Shown piece after piece: positions 9,474 to 19,889 of a stretch of 64,000 nt of DNA (the first letter of the stretch is position 1; each line of letters begins with the position of its first letter). The position numbers were made by a program, and so were the translations under genes. Source of the DNA: Nitrospirales bacterium (GTDB lineage Bacteria > Nitrospirota > Nitrospiria > Nitrospirales > UBA8639). The DNA is taken from contig JAJDBP010000026.1 of NCBI GenBank assembly GCA_029261295.1, positions 62,001 through 126,000 on the forward strand, in the 5' to 3' direction. The notes below the pieces were generated by a model. That model saw only the letters and a list, made by a program, of their open reading frames with translations. It was not told where the DNA came from and ran no database searches.

Positions 9474-10961
9474 TTATTCAAAGCCCAGCATGGGACAAAG
9501 CACGCGTAATAGGCACCAAATGACGATTCCGCCAATGACATCTAACAACAATCCAGCCTGCACCATACGAAGAATTGGCACACGGCCAGTTCCATAGATA
9601 ATGGCATTCGGTGGAGTAGAGACAGGAAGAACAAAGGCCAAGCTGGCCGCCATGCACGCTGCAAGCACCGGCGGAACCGGAGAAAAATTCGCGGAATGCG
9701 AAATCGCAATAAGCACGGGGACCAACATACTTGTCGCGGCAGTATTCGACGCCAATTCAGTTAAGACCAAAGCCGTGAGAATCGCCACACCCATTAAACT
9801 CCACACCGACTCAATGCCAAACAACCCAACCATACTATGGCCTATGGTAAGGGCAAGTTCAGTTTTCACCATTAATTCCCCAAACGCAATGCCTCCACCA
9901 AATAATAAAATGGTCCCCCAATGAATATTCGCCGCTTGCTTCCAGGTAAGCGTAAACGTCCCTTCACGAAGGTTTAAAGGCAAAAGAAACAGGAGTCCGG
10001 ATGCAAAAATAGGAACCAATTCTTTGGGAAGATGGACGTTGACCCATTGAATAAACGCATGGTCTGGTTCCAGCCAAATGGATAACAGAGCCGGTAACAC
10101 CCACAAAAAAATCGCCAAAAGAAACACCCCAAATGTATAAGTTTCTCCGCGTGTCCATGGCTCGGACGGCGCTGTTGTCATCGTAAATGAATGATTGGAA
10201 TTTGCCGTTAACGAAGAAGGCGCATACAACCAATACAAAATGGAAAACATCACCAGAAGCATGATTCCCGCTACCGGCAAGCCCATTAACATCCACTGGT
10301 CGAACGCAATTGTGACATTCGCTTGTTCAGCAAGAAGGCCAACGCCAATTAAGTTTGGTGCTGTACCAACCAATGTCGCCACACCTCCAATACCTGCCCC
10401 ATAGGCCAGACAGAGTAAAAACCCAGTCTCAAATTTTCCTAGATTCATTCCACTTTGTCGCAAAGCATTGAGCACCCCCAGTGCCACGGGGAGCATGACA
10501 GCTGTAGCTGCTGTATTGCTAATCCACATCGACATGCCTGCTACTGCCAAACTTATTGCCATCATAATTCGAATAGGATGACTGCCGACCCATTTTCGAG
10601 ATAAAAGCCAATTCCCGAAACGACCATCCAACCCATGGACAGTCAAAGCTTCGGAAATAAAAAAGCTTCCAATAAACAAAAAAATGATGGGATGGGAAAA
10701 GGCCGCAAATACCGATTTCATCGACCCCAGGCCAGCCAGCACACACAGCCCACATCCCATTAAGGCTGTAACGGGCAGAGGGATGGGTTCCGTAATCCAC
10801 ATCACCACCACCCACGTCAAAATCGCCGCCAACGTCCGTGCAGGATCAGAGAGGGAATCCGGAAGAAACACAAACATTAGCCCCGCCAAAATCGGCGCAA
10901 CAACCAAACCCAAAAGATGGAGCGGAGGGCGTGAGGAAGATTGATGGAGAAAAGAACTCAT
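9474..10961 (-). CDS. DASS/SLC13-family sodium:anion symporter
   Basis: Multi-TM. WITEPIPLPVTALMGCGLCVLAGL, SNTAATAVMLPVALG, ELASNTAATSMLVPVLIAIS, LPVSTPPNAIIYGTG. Confidence 0.9.
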   Translation of the reverse strand: MSSFLHQSSSRPPLHLLGLVVAPILAGLMFVFLPDSLSDPARTLAAILTWVVVMWITEPIPLPVTALMGCGLCVLAGLGSMKSVFAAFSHPIIFLFIGSFFISEALTVHGLDGRFGNWLLSRKWVGSHPIRIMMAISLAVAGMSMWISNTAATAVMLPVALGVLNALRQSGMNLGKFETGFLLCLAYGAGIGGVATLVGTAPNLIGVGLLAEQANVTIAFDQWMLMGLPVAGIMLLVMFSILYWLYAPSSLTANSNHSFTMTTAPSEPWTRGETYTFGVFLLAIFLWVLPALLSIWLEPDHAFIQWVNVHLPKELVPIFASGLLFLLPLNLREGTFTLTWKQAANIHWGTILLFGGGIAFGELMVKTELALTIGHSMVGLFGIESVWSLMGVAILTALVLTELASNTAATSMLVPVLIAISHSANFSPVPPVLAACMAASLAFVLPVSTPPNAIIYGTGRVPILRMVQAGLLLDVIGGIVIWCLLRVLCPMLGFE

Positions 10962-11498
10962 TCAGCCATATATTAAGTACAAGCTGTCGAATCGAAAGGC
11001 CAAAGGGTCAAACAAAAGACCTATCAAAAGTTTCAACGCATCATACAAGAGTGGAGTGCTTTCAGAAATACACCAGGATCAAAAATGACATGTTAAAACA
11101 TGCATTTTTTGACAATAATAGATGCTATCTGCATACCATTTTTGAATGGTGTCGGAATTCCTTTACACGAATGGAATAAGAAAACTGCGTATAAAGATAT
11201 TGATTTTATTAAAAAAATTAATTAATCACAAAAAATCAATATTATTCCAGGAAAGATTGTAAAGAAATCCTTACGCATTGAAAAAATTATTGGGATTTTT
11301 GGTCCTACGTGTGTAAATCAACCGTATTAATTAAGTACTTGAAATCAAGAACTTAAGGAAAAATGCATCAACATCGAAAACAAATGAGTTTTTGGCATGA
11401 TTCTGGCTTTATTTCTCAAAACTTATATTTTTCATTCTACCTGGAGACCCAGGGAAGGTCATTTCATAAGTAAATTCATTTATTTTTGGAGGTGCGGT

Positions 11499-12293
11499 AT
11501 GGTGGTTGGACAAGATCTACAGTACAGAAATGAGCAAAAGAGACCTAGTGCAATTCTGCAGAAATTGCTAATGGGATTGGCAGTTCTCGCATTCGTTGGT
11601 ACAAGCTTTCCCCTCTCAGCTTTGGCAATTCCCGATGGAGTCTACGCTGTGGGTAGCCATCCTGATGGAGGCTTGAACCCTCCGGCTTATGGTCTGCGTC
11701 TTGATGGATTTAATGGAGGAGGGAACTGGACTTTTGATGCCAATCACATGAATAGTAACGTGACACTCACAAAAACGGGAGCGAATATTGTTATTTCTGG
11801 TGTGATACAAGGCGGCCAGGATACAGGGCCAAATTGGGCCAACCCGCTTGGGGAATTGTTTACGATAAATATGTCATATACGGGAGCGGTCGAAGATGCG
11901 AACGGAGGAGTGGTCGACACCAAAGTTAGTGGGCCAGCTTCCCACCATACAAATTTTGGCACCCTCGTTCGTAATTTCGATAACGCGGCTTGGGACCTCA
12001 GGAGTCACGCAAAGAATGGCACCGGCCTGGCCCTCCAATTAGGCGATAGAGGTGGAGCGGGGCATCGCGGATTTAATGGTATTTCTGTGTGGGGCTGGGT
12101 CGATTGGAAACCCCAAGCTGGGTCATGGGGACACACCGGATCGGACGACGGATGTTGTAGCGACTGGCTACTTACCGCCGTACGTGATAGCACGACGACC
12201 AATGTTCCCGAACCGGCTACCCTCGCCTTATTCGGCACGGGCTTAGCCGGTCTTGGCCTCTTAAGATACCGAAAGAGCCGTCTCAAAAAATAG
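11499..12293 (+). CDS. PEP-CTERM sorting-domain exported protein
   Basis: SD (GGAGG) upstream of ATG 11499. Signal-like N-terminus and C-terminal VPEPATLALFGTGLAGLGLLRYRKSRLKK. Confidence 0.88.
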   Translation: MVVGQDLQYRNEQKRPSAILQKLLMGLAVLAFVGTSFPLSALAIPDGVYAVGSHPDGGLNPPAYGLRLDGFNGGGNWTFDANHMNSNVTLTKTGANIVISGVIQGGQDTGPNWANPLGELFTINMSYTGAVEDANGGVVDTKVSGPASHHTNFGTLVRNFDNAAWDLRSHAKNGTGLALQLGDRGGAGHRGFNGISVWGWVDWKPQAGSWGHTGSDDGCCSDWLLTAVRDSTTTNVPEPATLALFGTGLAGLGLLRYRKSRLKK

Positions 12294-12336
12294 TGATGTC
12301 ATAAATCGCAAAAAGAAAGACTTGTTTCATTATAGA

Positions 12337-12374
12337 TGGCCCTGCTGGGTTTACCAGCAGGGCCATTCTTTTTC
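12337..12374 (+). terminator. Rho-independent terminator after the PEP-CTERM gene
   Basis: TGGCCCTGCTGG-gttta-CCAGCAGGGCCA followed by TTCTTTTT. Confidence 0.88.
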
Positions 12375-12383
12375 CACTTCAGT

Positions 12384-12402
12384 AAAGGTGTCAGGAACCT
12401 TT
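12384..12402. repeat. Left RAYT-flanking palindrome
   Basis: AAAGGTGTCAGGAACCTTT. AAAGGT/ACCTTT arms; inverted relative to the copy at 13153. Confidence 0.75.
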
Positions 12403-12430
12403 ATTGGTTCTTTAATAATATAAATAGAGA

Positions 12431-13114
12431 TCAAACCGCTTTCTTGGCATTACCTTTGGGGCGACCCCTAGGACGAAGAGTGCTTTCAAGGTTTAACCGG
12501 CGGGTTGTACGTTGTACCCAGATTTCCTTACCGAAAGGTCTACCACGCTGGACACATTGACGAACGGACTCCAATTCCTCCTCTGTCTGAGGCTCGTTGG
12601 TCCATTTCGTATATTGCCGGGGACGCGCAACCGGCCAATCCGTTAACCAATCACTTTGTTTTAGGCCGTGGGTACGACGCCACAAACTGGACCATTGCCA
12701 GCTTTCTGCACGCTTCACCAATTTTGCTCGCAAAGCATTGCGTTCCACATAACGACACACGGTTAAGAAATGTTCATCCGTTTGAACAGGGAAGGATTTA
12801 TACCGACCTTGGTACAGATGGCCACTCCCTACCGACTGATGTTGGGCATGCCAACGTTGAGTGTGAGTCAGGGTTAACCAGGCCATAAATCGAGACAAAT
12901 CTCCGTCTTTTCTCGGCCACAACACCAAATGCCAGTGATTTGGCATCACGCAATAGGCTAAAATTCGAACCGGAACTTGGATTTGTGCCTCGAGAAGAAC
13001 ATTTTCCCAGAGCTGATAATCTTGCGGAGTCTCAAACATGACCTGACGGCCATTGGCACGGTTGAGGACATGGTAGATAATACCACCGGCGGCTGCACGT
13101 AATGGGCGTCCCAT
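12431..13114 (-). mobile_element. REP-associated tyrosine transposase (RAYT, Y1/IS200-like)
   Basis: YHVLNRANGRQVMF, YCVMPNHWHLVLWPR (HUH), SGHLYQGRYKSFPV, YVERNALRAKLV. Confidence 0.93.
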
Positions 13115-13138
13115 GGTAAAATCCTAGCTTGATTCCTT

Positions 13139-13654
13139 ATGAGGGTCAAGAGAAAGGTACCTGACACCATTTTAAAAATTTACACCCGAACTGATTTAGT
13201 CGAACGTCTTGTTCCTCATCAGAAAGCTGGGGAGCGAATAGTTTTTACCAATGGCTGTTTTGATTTGCTTCATGTAGGGCATACACGGTATTTAGAAGAA
13301 GCGAAAAGCCTAGGAGATTGTCTGGTCGTTGGCATCAATAGCAATGATTCCATCAGGCAATTGGACAAAGGAAATAATCGCCCAATAGTCACAGCGGAAC
13401 AACGGGCAGAAGTTTTGTCGGCTTTAGCCTGTGTGGATTATGTGACGATTTTTGGCGAGCCTGATCCCTTAGCCCTTATTCAAGCCCTCCGGCCTCACAT
13501 TCTAGTGAAAGGGGGAGATTGGTCACCAGATCGCATTGTCGGTAAGGATTTTGTTGAAACCTATGGAGGAACCGTGTGTAGCATTCCACTTGTTCCAGAT
13601 ATTTCTACCACCGCGATTGTTCAAAGAATTCTCGCCAATGATCCAGTGAAGTAA
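13139..13654 (+). CDS. rfaE2: D-glycero-beta-D-manno-heptose 1-phosphate adenylyltransferase (RfaE2/HldE C-domain type)
   Basis: IVFTNGCFDLLHVGHTRYLEEAKSLGDCLVVGINSNDSIRQLDKG and LVKGGDWSPDRIVG. The first residues are encoded by the RAYT flanking repeat, so the start is uncertain. Confidence 0.9.
   Translation: MRVKRKVPDTILKIYTRTDLVERLVPHQKAGERIVFTNGCFDLLHVGHTRYLEEAKSLGDCLVVGINSNDSIRQLDKGNNRPIVTAEQRAEVLSALACVDYVTIFGEPDPLALIQALRPHILVKGGDWSPDRIVGKDFVETYGGTVCSIPLVPDISTTAIVQRILANDPVK
13153..13168. repeat. Right RAYT-flanking repeat
   Basis: AAAGGTACCTGACACC matches the reverse complement of the left copy (AAAGGTTCCTGACACC) at 15 of 16 positions. Confidence 0.75.
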
Positions 13655-13671
13655 CCTCGCTTGAGACCTCA

Positions 13672-16600
13672 TTGCAAACCGTTTCGTTGTACAATACTGT
13701 CATGACGCTCCCATCAGTCGTTCACGCATTCCAGAAACATGTTGGCACATTCGTGCCGACTATTCCGGAAAAAACACCACCTCCTTGTCTTCTTAGCACT
13801 CAACCAGGCTGCTTGGCGTTGGCTATTGCGCTGTTTTCCAAATCCGAAAAAAAGAACTCAAATGCCGAACCCCAAACCCGTCTCATCATCACCCCAACTC
13901 AAGAAGAAGCCGAGCAACTCTATGAAGATATTAAATTTTGTACAAAATTCCTTGGACTAAGTCACGACCATGTAGACTTATTTCCTCCTTGGGCAACTAT
14001 TCCTTATAACCCGGCACTTCCCGCCCATGCCGTCATTTGTCAGCGCGTGCGAGCCTTGCATGCATTATGTCAGAATGAGAATACGATTCTGATAAGTTCT
14101 CTCCCGGCCGTACTACACAAATTGGTGCCCCCTTCCGTTTTTTCCGAAGCCTGTTTTTCCCTCAATGTTGAAGAGACTATTGAGCGAGACTGGCTCCTTC
14201 GGTCACTCATTCGGTTAGGCTATTCACGAGGTTCTTTGGCTGAAGTTCCTGGAGAATTCAGCGTGCGTGGGGGCATTGTGGATATATTTTCTACGGCCCA
14301 TGATCACCCAGTTAGAATTGAATTTTTGGGTGATACGGTTGAATCCATTCGCACATTTGATCCCTCTACCCAAGAATCGATCATGAGCCTCAAGGAAACC
14401 TGGATTCTTCCTACGCGAGAATTTATTCCTCCAGCTCATTCACCGGAGGAGGCCGACCCTTCACCCATTACTCCCAGCATGGAATGGGATTTGCCGCGCT
14501 ATTACCCCGAATTGGTGACGCTGTGTGATTATGTGCAAAATCCCCTAACGGTCTGGCTCTCTCATCCAGTAGACTTGAATGCTTCTGCGGCGGATTTTTG
14601 GAATACGCTTCTAGAGACATGGGAAGAATTATCTCCCAACCATGGACATGCCGACCCCGATCAACTCTATGAGATGTGGGATACATTCAAGTTGTACCTC
14701 AGCATGTGTCCCACCATTTTGTGGGACACCCTAGCGCCTGATTCCACCAGCATTCCTCATATCCCAATCATGTTAGATGCTCAATCGCCAGCCAGTGTGG
14801 GCTTGGGTGTACGAGGGCTGCCCTTTAAAGAGACACTGATGAAGCTTGACCAGTTGCGAGCAGAGGCAGGCATTTTCTTAGTGGCTCGCAGTGCTGGACA
14901 AGTTGAACGATTGATTGCCCTTCTACACGACCACGGGTTTCCTGCCAATACCTGGCAACATCCTTTTCCACAAGAAGCCATAGAGGGCCGTCTTCCCTTT
15001 TATTGTCTGGAAGGTGAATTATCTGCAGGATTTATTTCGCATGAAGGCCGATTAGCTTTCATCACGGAAGAAGAACTCTTTGGGAAAGGCATTCGGCATC
15101 GCCCACAAACCAAAACCCCAACGGCCAAATTTTTCTCGACATTAAATGATCTGAAAGAAGGTGACCTGGTCGTCCATCTGCAACATGGGATTGGACGCTA
15201 CCTAGGTCTCCGACGTCTAGAAGTGCAAGAGTTCACTAGTGATTATCTCTTATTGCAATTCGGTGGCACAGACACTCTCTATGTGCCCTTGGACCGCTTA
15301 AATCAGATTCACCGCTACCGTGGTGCTGAGCAACGGTCTCCCCGGTTAGACCGACTCGGCGGAACAGCCTGGGGGAAAACTAAAGCCAAGGTCAAAAAAG
15401 GCATTGAGGATATGACCGAGGAATTGGTGGAACTCTATGCCAATCGGGAAGTGGCCAGGCGAACGGCTTATCAGGAAGACACATTGTTAGTACATGAGTT
15501 CGAGGCAGGGTTTGAATATGAAGAAACCCCCGATCAACAAAAGGCCATAGAAGAAATTGGACGGGATATGGAATCACCCAAGCCCATGGATCGCCTTATT
15601 TGCGGTGACGTGGGCTATGGCAAAACCGAAGTAGCCATGCGGGCTGCGTTTAAGGCCATTCAGGCCAATCGTCAAGTCGCGGTTTTAGTCCCGACCACCC
15701 TCTTAGCTCAACAACATTATGAAAATTTCTCGATTCGCTTCGCACCGTTTCCTGTCAAGATCGGGGTTTTATCACGTTTTCAATCCACTGCAGAAATCAA
15801 AGCGACCCTAAAGGGTTTGGCTGAAGGATTAATCGATATCGTGATCGGCACACACCGTGTCGTACAAAAAGATGTCCTCTTCAAACAATTGGGTCTGGTC
15901 ATCATTGACGAAGAACAATGGTTCGGCGTCCGGCACAAAGAACGGCTGAAACAACTCCGAACTCAAGTGGATGTGCTAACCCTTTCGGCCACGCCAATTC
16001 CCCGAACTTTGCAAATGGCGTTTTCTGGCGTGCGAGATTTATCCGTCATTGAAACGGCTCCCCCTGGGCGAATGGCTGTTGAAACCCAAGTCCTTCGGCA
16101 CGATCCCACAGTCGTACGAGAAGCCATCCGCCATGAACTAGGTCGTGGAGGCCAGGTCTTTTATGTCCATAATCGAGTCGAAACGATGGAACAAACCGGA
16201 GCCTGGTTACAAGAACTCTTGCCGGAAGCCCGCGTGCTCATGGCACATGGACAAATGCACGAAAAACTATTAGAACGCGTGATGCTCCAATTTTTTCATC
16301 AAGAAGCAGACGTGTTATTGGCATCGGCCATTATCCAGTCAGGGTTGGACATCCCCAATGCCAATACCATTCTTGTAGACCGTGCTGATTTATTTGGCTT
16401 GTCTCAACTGTATCAATTACGGGGTCGAGTGGGTCGTGGCGGACAACAGGCATTTGCCTATCTCTTTATCCCTAATGAAGAAACACTGAGCACCGATGCC
16501 CAAAAGCGGATGATCGCTATACAAGAATTTGCTGAACTTGGGTCAGGGTTCCGCATTGCCGCTGCTGATCTAGAAATTCGCGGAGCTGGGAATTTACTCG

Positions 16601-17166
16601 GCAAACAACAATCCGGCAATATTGCCGCTGTTGGCTTAGATCTGTACTTACAAATGGTGGAACAAGCCGTCCAACAACTCAAAGGAAACGAGGTCCAGGA
16701 AGAATGGGAGCCGACGCTGCAACTCGATGTCTCCGCTTTCATCCCCGATGATTACGTCGAAGATGCCTCCCAACGTTTAGGCCTGTATAAACGACTGACA
16801 GGCAGTGAACGACTAGGAGACTTGGCTCTTCTCTATGGAGAAACGCTCGATCGGTTTAGTACTTTGCCGGAGCCTATGGAACGACTTTTTGAAGTTATGC
16901 AAATACGGGTCTTGGCGAAAACCCTCAAATTGGAATATGTTGAACTACGACAGGGTATTGTGAATATCCGGTTTCATGAACAGGCCAAATTACCTGATCA
17001 AGGACTCCAACAATTGATAGACGCCTGGAAGGACCAGATAGAATTTCTTTCTCCCCGAGCATTTCGCGTGACTTTGCCAGAACAGGAATGGGGCCAAATG
17101 TACCCACAGGTCAATACCCTGTTACAAGGTTTGGTTCAATCAATGGTCAAGCAAGAGGAAGCATAA
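13672..17166 (+). CDS. mfd: Transcription-repair coupling factor Mfd
   Basis: 1164 aa. [67 protein letters not shown]-like helicase motifs. Start is TTG 13672 or ATG 13702. Confidence 0.97.
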   Translation: [1164 protein letters not shown]

Positions 17167-18092
17167 TGCATCCGAGCTTTCTTACATATTCTGCGCAGAC
17201 CTGGCGCACGGGACTTTTTTTGACAATCGTTTATTTGACCTGTTGGTTAGGAATCCCTTTAGGGAGCTTCGGATTTACGGATCGAATTGTTGCGGTGGTG
17301 AATAAAGAAGTCATCACGTTATCTGATCTACAACATGCCGTCCGTGACGAATATAGTCGATTGAAAGCGAAATATCGGGGGAAAGAGTTTGAACGTCAGT
17401 ATTCCCAAAAGCAGCGCGAAGTCCTCAATGCTTTAATTGAGGAACGCCTTCAACTTCAAGAAGCCAAAGCCAAAGGTATTTCCGTCACACAAGATGAAAT
17501 CGATGCCACTCTTCGTCGAACACCGCTCCCTTCCAATCAAACTGAAGAAGAGTTCGGGCAATTCTTACTTTTGAAAAAACTTTTTGAATTCCAGGTACGC
17601 CGTAATGTGGTCGTCGAGGAAGAAGAGTTACGACGGTTTTATGAAGCCAACCCAAATATCTATCGCAAACCCCCGCAATATCGTCTTAAACAAATTCTAC
17701 TACCCGCAAATGACGAAGACGCCAGATATCGCGAAAAAACCAAAGCGGAGACCATCTATTCAGCGTGGATTCCGGAAACACCCCTTGAAGATCTTGCGGC
17801 CCAACATGCACAGGTGGTTAATCCCTTAGGCTGGGTAGAAGAAAAGGATTTAGTACCTCCACTGGCACACACGGTGAAGGAACTTATCCCAGGAACCTTA
17901 TCGAAACCAATAGAAACCCAAGCAGGCGTACATCTTCTCATGATTGAAGATGTCAAGGAATCTCAACCCTATCCCTTTGAACAAGTTGAACGAGAAATTC
18001 GGGCACAACTGCTGAAAAAAAAGGGGGAAAAGGCCTACCGTACATGGCTCAAGGATCTCAAACAAAAAGCTTTCATCGACATAAGATTTTAA
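17166..18092 (+). CDS. SurA-like periplasmic foldase / peptidyl-prolyl isomerase
   Basis: Signal-like N-terminus, DRIVAVVNKEVITLSDLQHAV, PPIase-like ...LSKPIETQAGVHLLMIEDVKES. ATG overlaps the mfd stop. Confidence 0.85.
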   Translation: MHPSFLTYSAQTWRTGLFLTIVYLTCWLGIPLGSFGFTDRIVAVVNKEVITLSDLQHAVRDEYSRLKAKYRGKEFERQYSQKQREVLNALIEERLQLQEAKAKGISVTQDEIDATLRRTPLPSNQTEEEFGQFLLLKKLFEFQVRRNVVVEEEELRRFYEANPNIYRKPPQYRLKQILLPANDEDARYREKTKAETIYSAWIPETPLEDLAAQHAQVVNPLGWVEEKDLVPPLAHTVKELIPGTLSKPIETQAGVHLLMIEDVKESQPYPFEQVEREIRAQLLKKKGEKAYRTWLKDLKQKAFIDIRF

Positions 18093-18685
18093 GTCTCTAA
18101 TAACTGTCGGAGTTGGCTTAAAACTTGGTGCTTACCTTCGCCGGTATACGCCGAAAGAAAGATTGGCTCACCCTCCACATCTAAACCTTCCTGAAGCTCT
18201 CGAATAGCCCCTTGGCGTTTCCCTCTCGGAACTTTATCGGCTTTGGTGGCCACAAGTATCATCGGAATGTGTAATTGTTCTATCCAGGCGAGCATGTCTC
18301 GATCGGAGTCCTGCACTCTTCGAGAATCCACAAGCATGATGACTCCCTTTAGGTTTGTTCTGGATTTAAAAAATGTTTCAATCAAAGGGGCCCATAGCTG
18401 TTGAATTCTATCTGGCACTTTGGCAAATCCATAGCCTGGAAGATCGACCAACATGAACCGAGGCCCACTGGTTTCAATCTGAAAAAAGTTGATGGTTTGT
18501 GTTTTGCCAGGGGTTTTGCCTACCTTTGCTAATCCTTTATGATTGACCAGACAATTAATTGTCGATGACTTCCCCACGTTGGACCGTCCGACAATGGCCA
18601 CTTCAGGTAGCGTTGGCTTGAGAAACTGTTCTACAGTCCCACAGCTCGCTTTAAATTCCGCTGAATGTATTTTTAACGCCGGCAT
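18089..18685 (-). CDS. engB: Ribosome biogenesis GTPase EngB/YsxC
   Basis: VAIVGRSNVGKSSTINCLVN, GKTQTINFFQI, LVDLPGYGFAKVP, VATKADKVPRG. Confidence 0.96.
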   Translation of the reverse strand: MPALKIHSAEFKASCGTVEQFLKPTLPEVAIVGRSNVGKSSTINCLVNHKGLAKVGKTPGKTQTINFFQIETSGPRFMLVDLPGYGFAKVPDRIQQLWAPLIETFFKSRTNLKGVIMLVDSRRVQDSDRDMLAWIEQLHIPMILVATKADKVPRGKRQGAIRELQEGLDVEGEPIFLSAYTGEGKHQVLSQLRQLLET

Positions 18686-18852
18686 GAATCAGCTTCTCAA
18701 TTCATTTTCTCGTAGTGTAATTACTAAATGGGCTGATGGTTTGGTTTATCAAGAAACCTGATAAAATGGATTTGATCACAAAGAGAACGATACGTTGGCC
18801 ACAGTTAATTGAACAACATTCCAGAAACTACCAAGGATATAGAGATTAAGAA

Positions 18853-19305
18853 ATGTTTGAATTTTTCAAATCCTATAGAAAGAAAAACACTCTTCAGCGA
18901 CTTATGAAACGCCTGGCAGTTCGTAGAACCGAGATTTCTCAAGAAGAATGCATGGCTCAAGTCGACGATTCCCTCGCTTTGGCATGGAAAGCGGATCAAC
19001 AACAGGCTGAAGCCGAATTCATAGAATTCGTTATGCATGACCCAGAACTCGTCCCGATACTTTCCCGCTTTGAAGCCAATGAAGAAAAAATCAAACACAT
19101 TAATCGGTCCTTGAGTCTTTATGGAGCCGGTCAGTGGTTAAATGAAACCTATATTGCTGCCGCAGCCCTGGCAACTCCCGCTACATTGGAATCTATATTA
19201 CAAACCCTACATTCTCAGCCAGCAATCGATTCACCAAAAATTTGGATCGAGACTTCTACCAGCATGGTGAAACTTTTCAGTACCGAAGAAAAAGATAATA
19301 TGTAA
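18853..19305 (+). CDS. Hypothetical protein (150 aa)
   Basis: Intact ORF with plausible coding composition; no family recognised. Confidence 0.55.
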   Translation: MFEFFKSYRKKNTLQRLMKRLAVRRTEISQEECMAQVDDSLALAWKADQQQAEAEFIEFVMHDPELVPILSRFEANEEKIKHINRSLSLYGAGQWLNETYIAAAALATPATLESILQTLHSQPAIDSPKIWIETSTSMVKLFSTEEKDNM

Positions 19306-19406
19306 TCATGTAGAAGTTTTCAGAAATATTCGATACCTACGAAAATTGTCATTGCCTGCCCCCCGTGAAAAAATGCACCAATTCATGACCTCGTTTTTCT
19401 TCATAC

Positions 19407-19889
19407 TTAGACTTTTCGCGAATCTTTCATGGCTCGGTCAATTTCTCGAGAGGCTTCGCGCTTTTTTATCGTTTCACGCCGGTCGTAGGTTTTCTTTCCT
19501 CGTGCAACTGCCAGTTCCAACTTCGCTCTGCCCCGATCATTAAAATACAAACGCAGGGGGACAATAGTCAGCCCTTTGAGTTTGACTTTGTCGATTAATC
19601 GTTCGATTTCTTTTTTGTGAAGCAACAGAGTTCGAGGACGTAAAGGCTCATGGTTCATTTGGTTCCCATGGCTATACGATCCAATATGGCAATTATGAAG
19701 CACCGCCTTGCCATTTGCGATAGAGGCGTAACTATCGCGCAAATTCAAATGACCTTCCCGTAGGGCTTTGACTTCGGTGCCGACGAGCATCAGTCCTGCT
19801 TCGATTTTTTCTTCAACAAAGTAGTCATACGTAGCCTTGCGATTCGTGCCAACGACTTTGTTGGAAGAGTCTTGCTTCTGTTTAGCCAT
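19407..19889 (-). CDS. smpB: SsrA-binding protein SmpB
   Basis: VVGTNRKATYDYFVEEKIEAGLMLVGTEVKALREGHLNLRDSYA. Confidence 0.97.
   Translation of the reverse strand: MAKQKQDSSNKVVGTNRKATYDYFVEEKIEAGLMLVGTEVKALREGHLNLRDSYASIANGKAVLHNCHIGSYSHGNQMNHEPLRPRTLLLHKKEIERLIDKVKLKGLTIVPLRLYFNDRGRAKLELAVARGKKTYDRRETIKKREASREIDRAMKDSRKV

Noticed and set aside
9601-10404. ORFs 9601..9924 and 10195..10404 (+), antisense to the DASS transporter
   Set aside because: Shadow ORFs opposite a clear transporter.
11093-11112. CATGTT-AA-AACATG near a T-run in the 11 kb intergenic region as a terminator
   Set aside because: The stem is short and A/T-rich with a 2-nt loop; not convincing in an A/T-rich spacer.
12505-12888. 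ORF 12505..12888 (+), antisense to the RAYT gene
   Set aside because: Shadow ORF of a well-supported transposase on the other strand.
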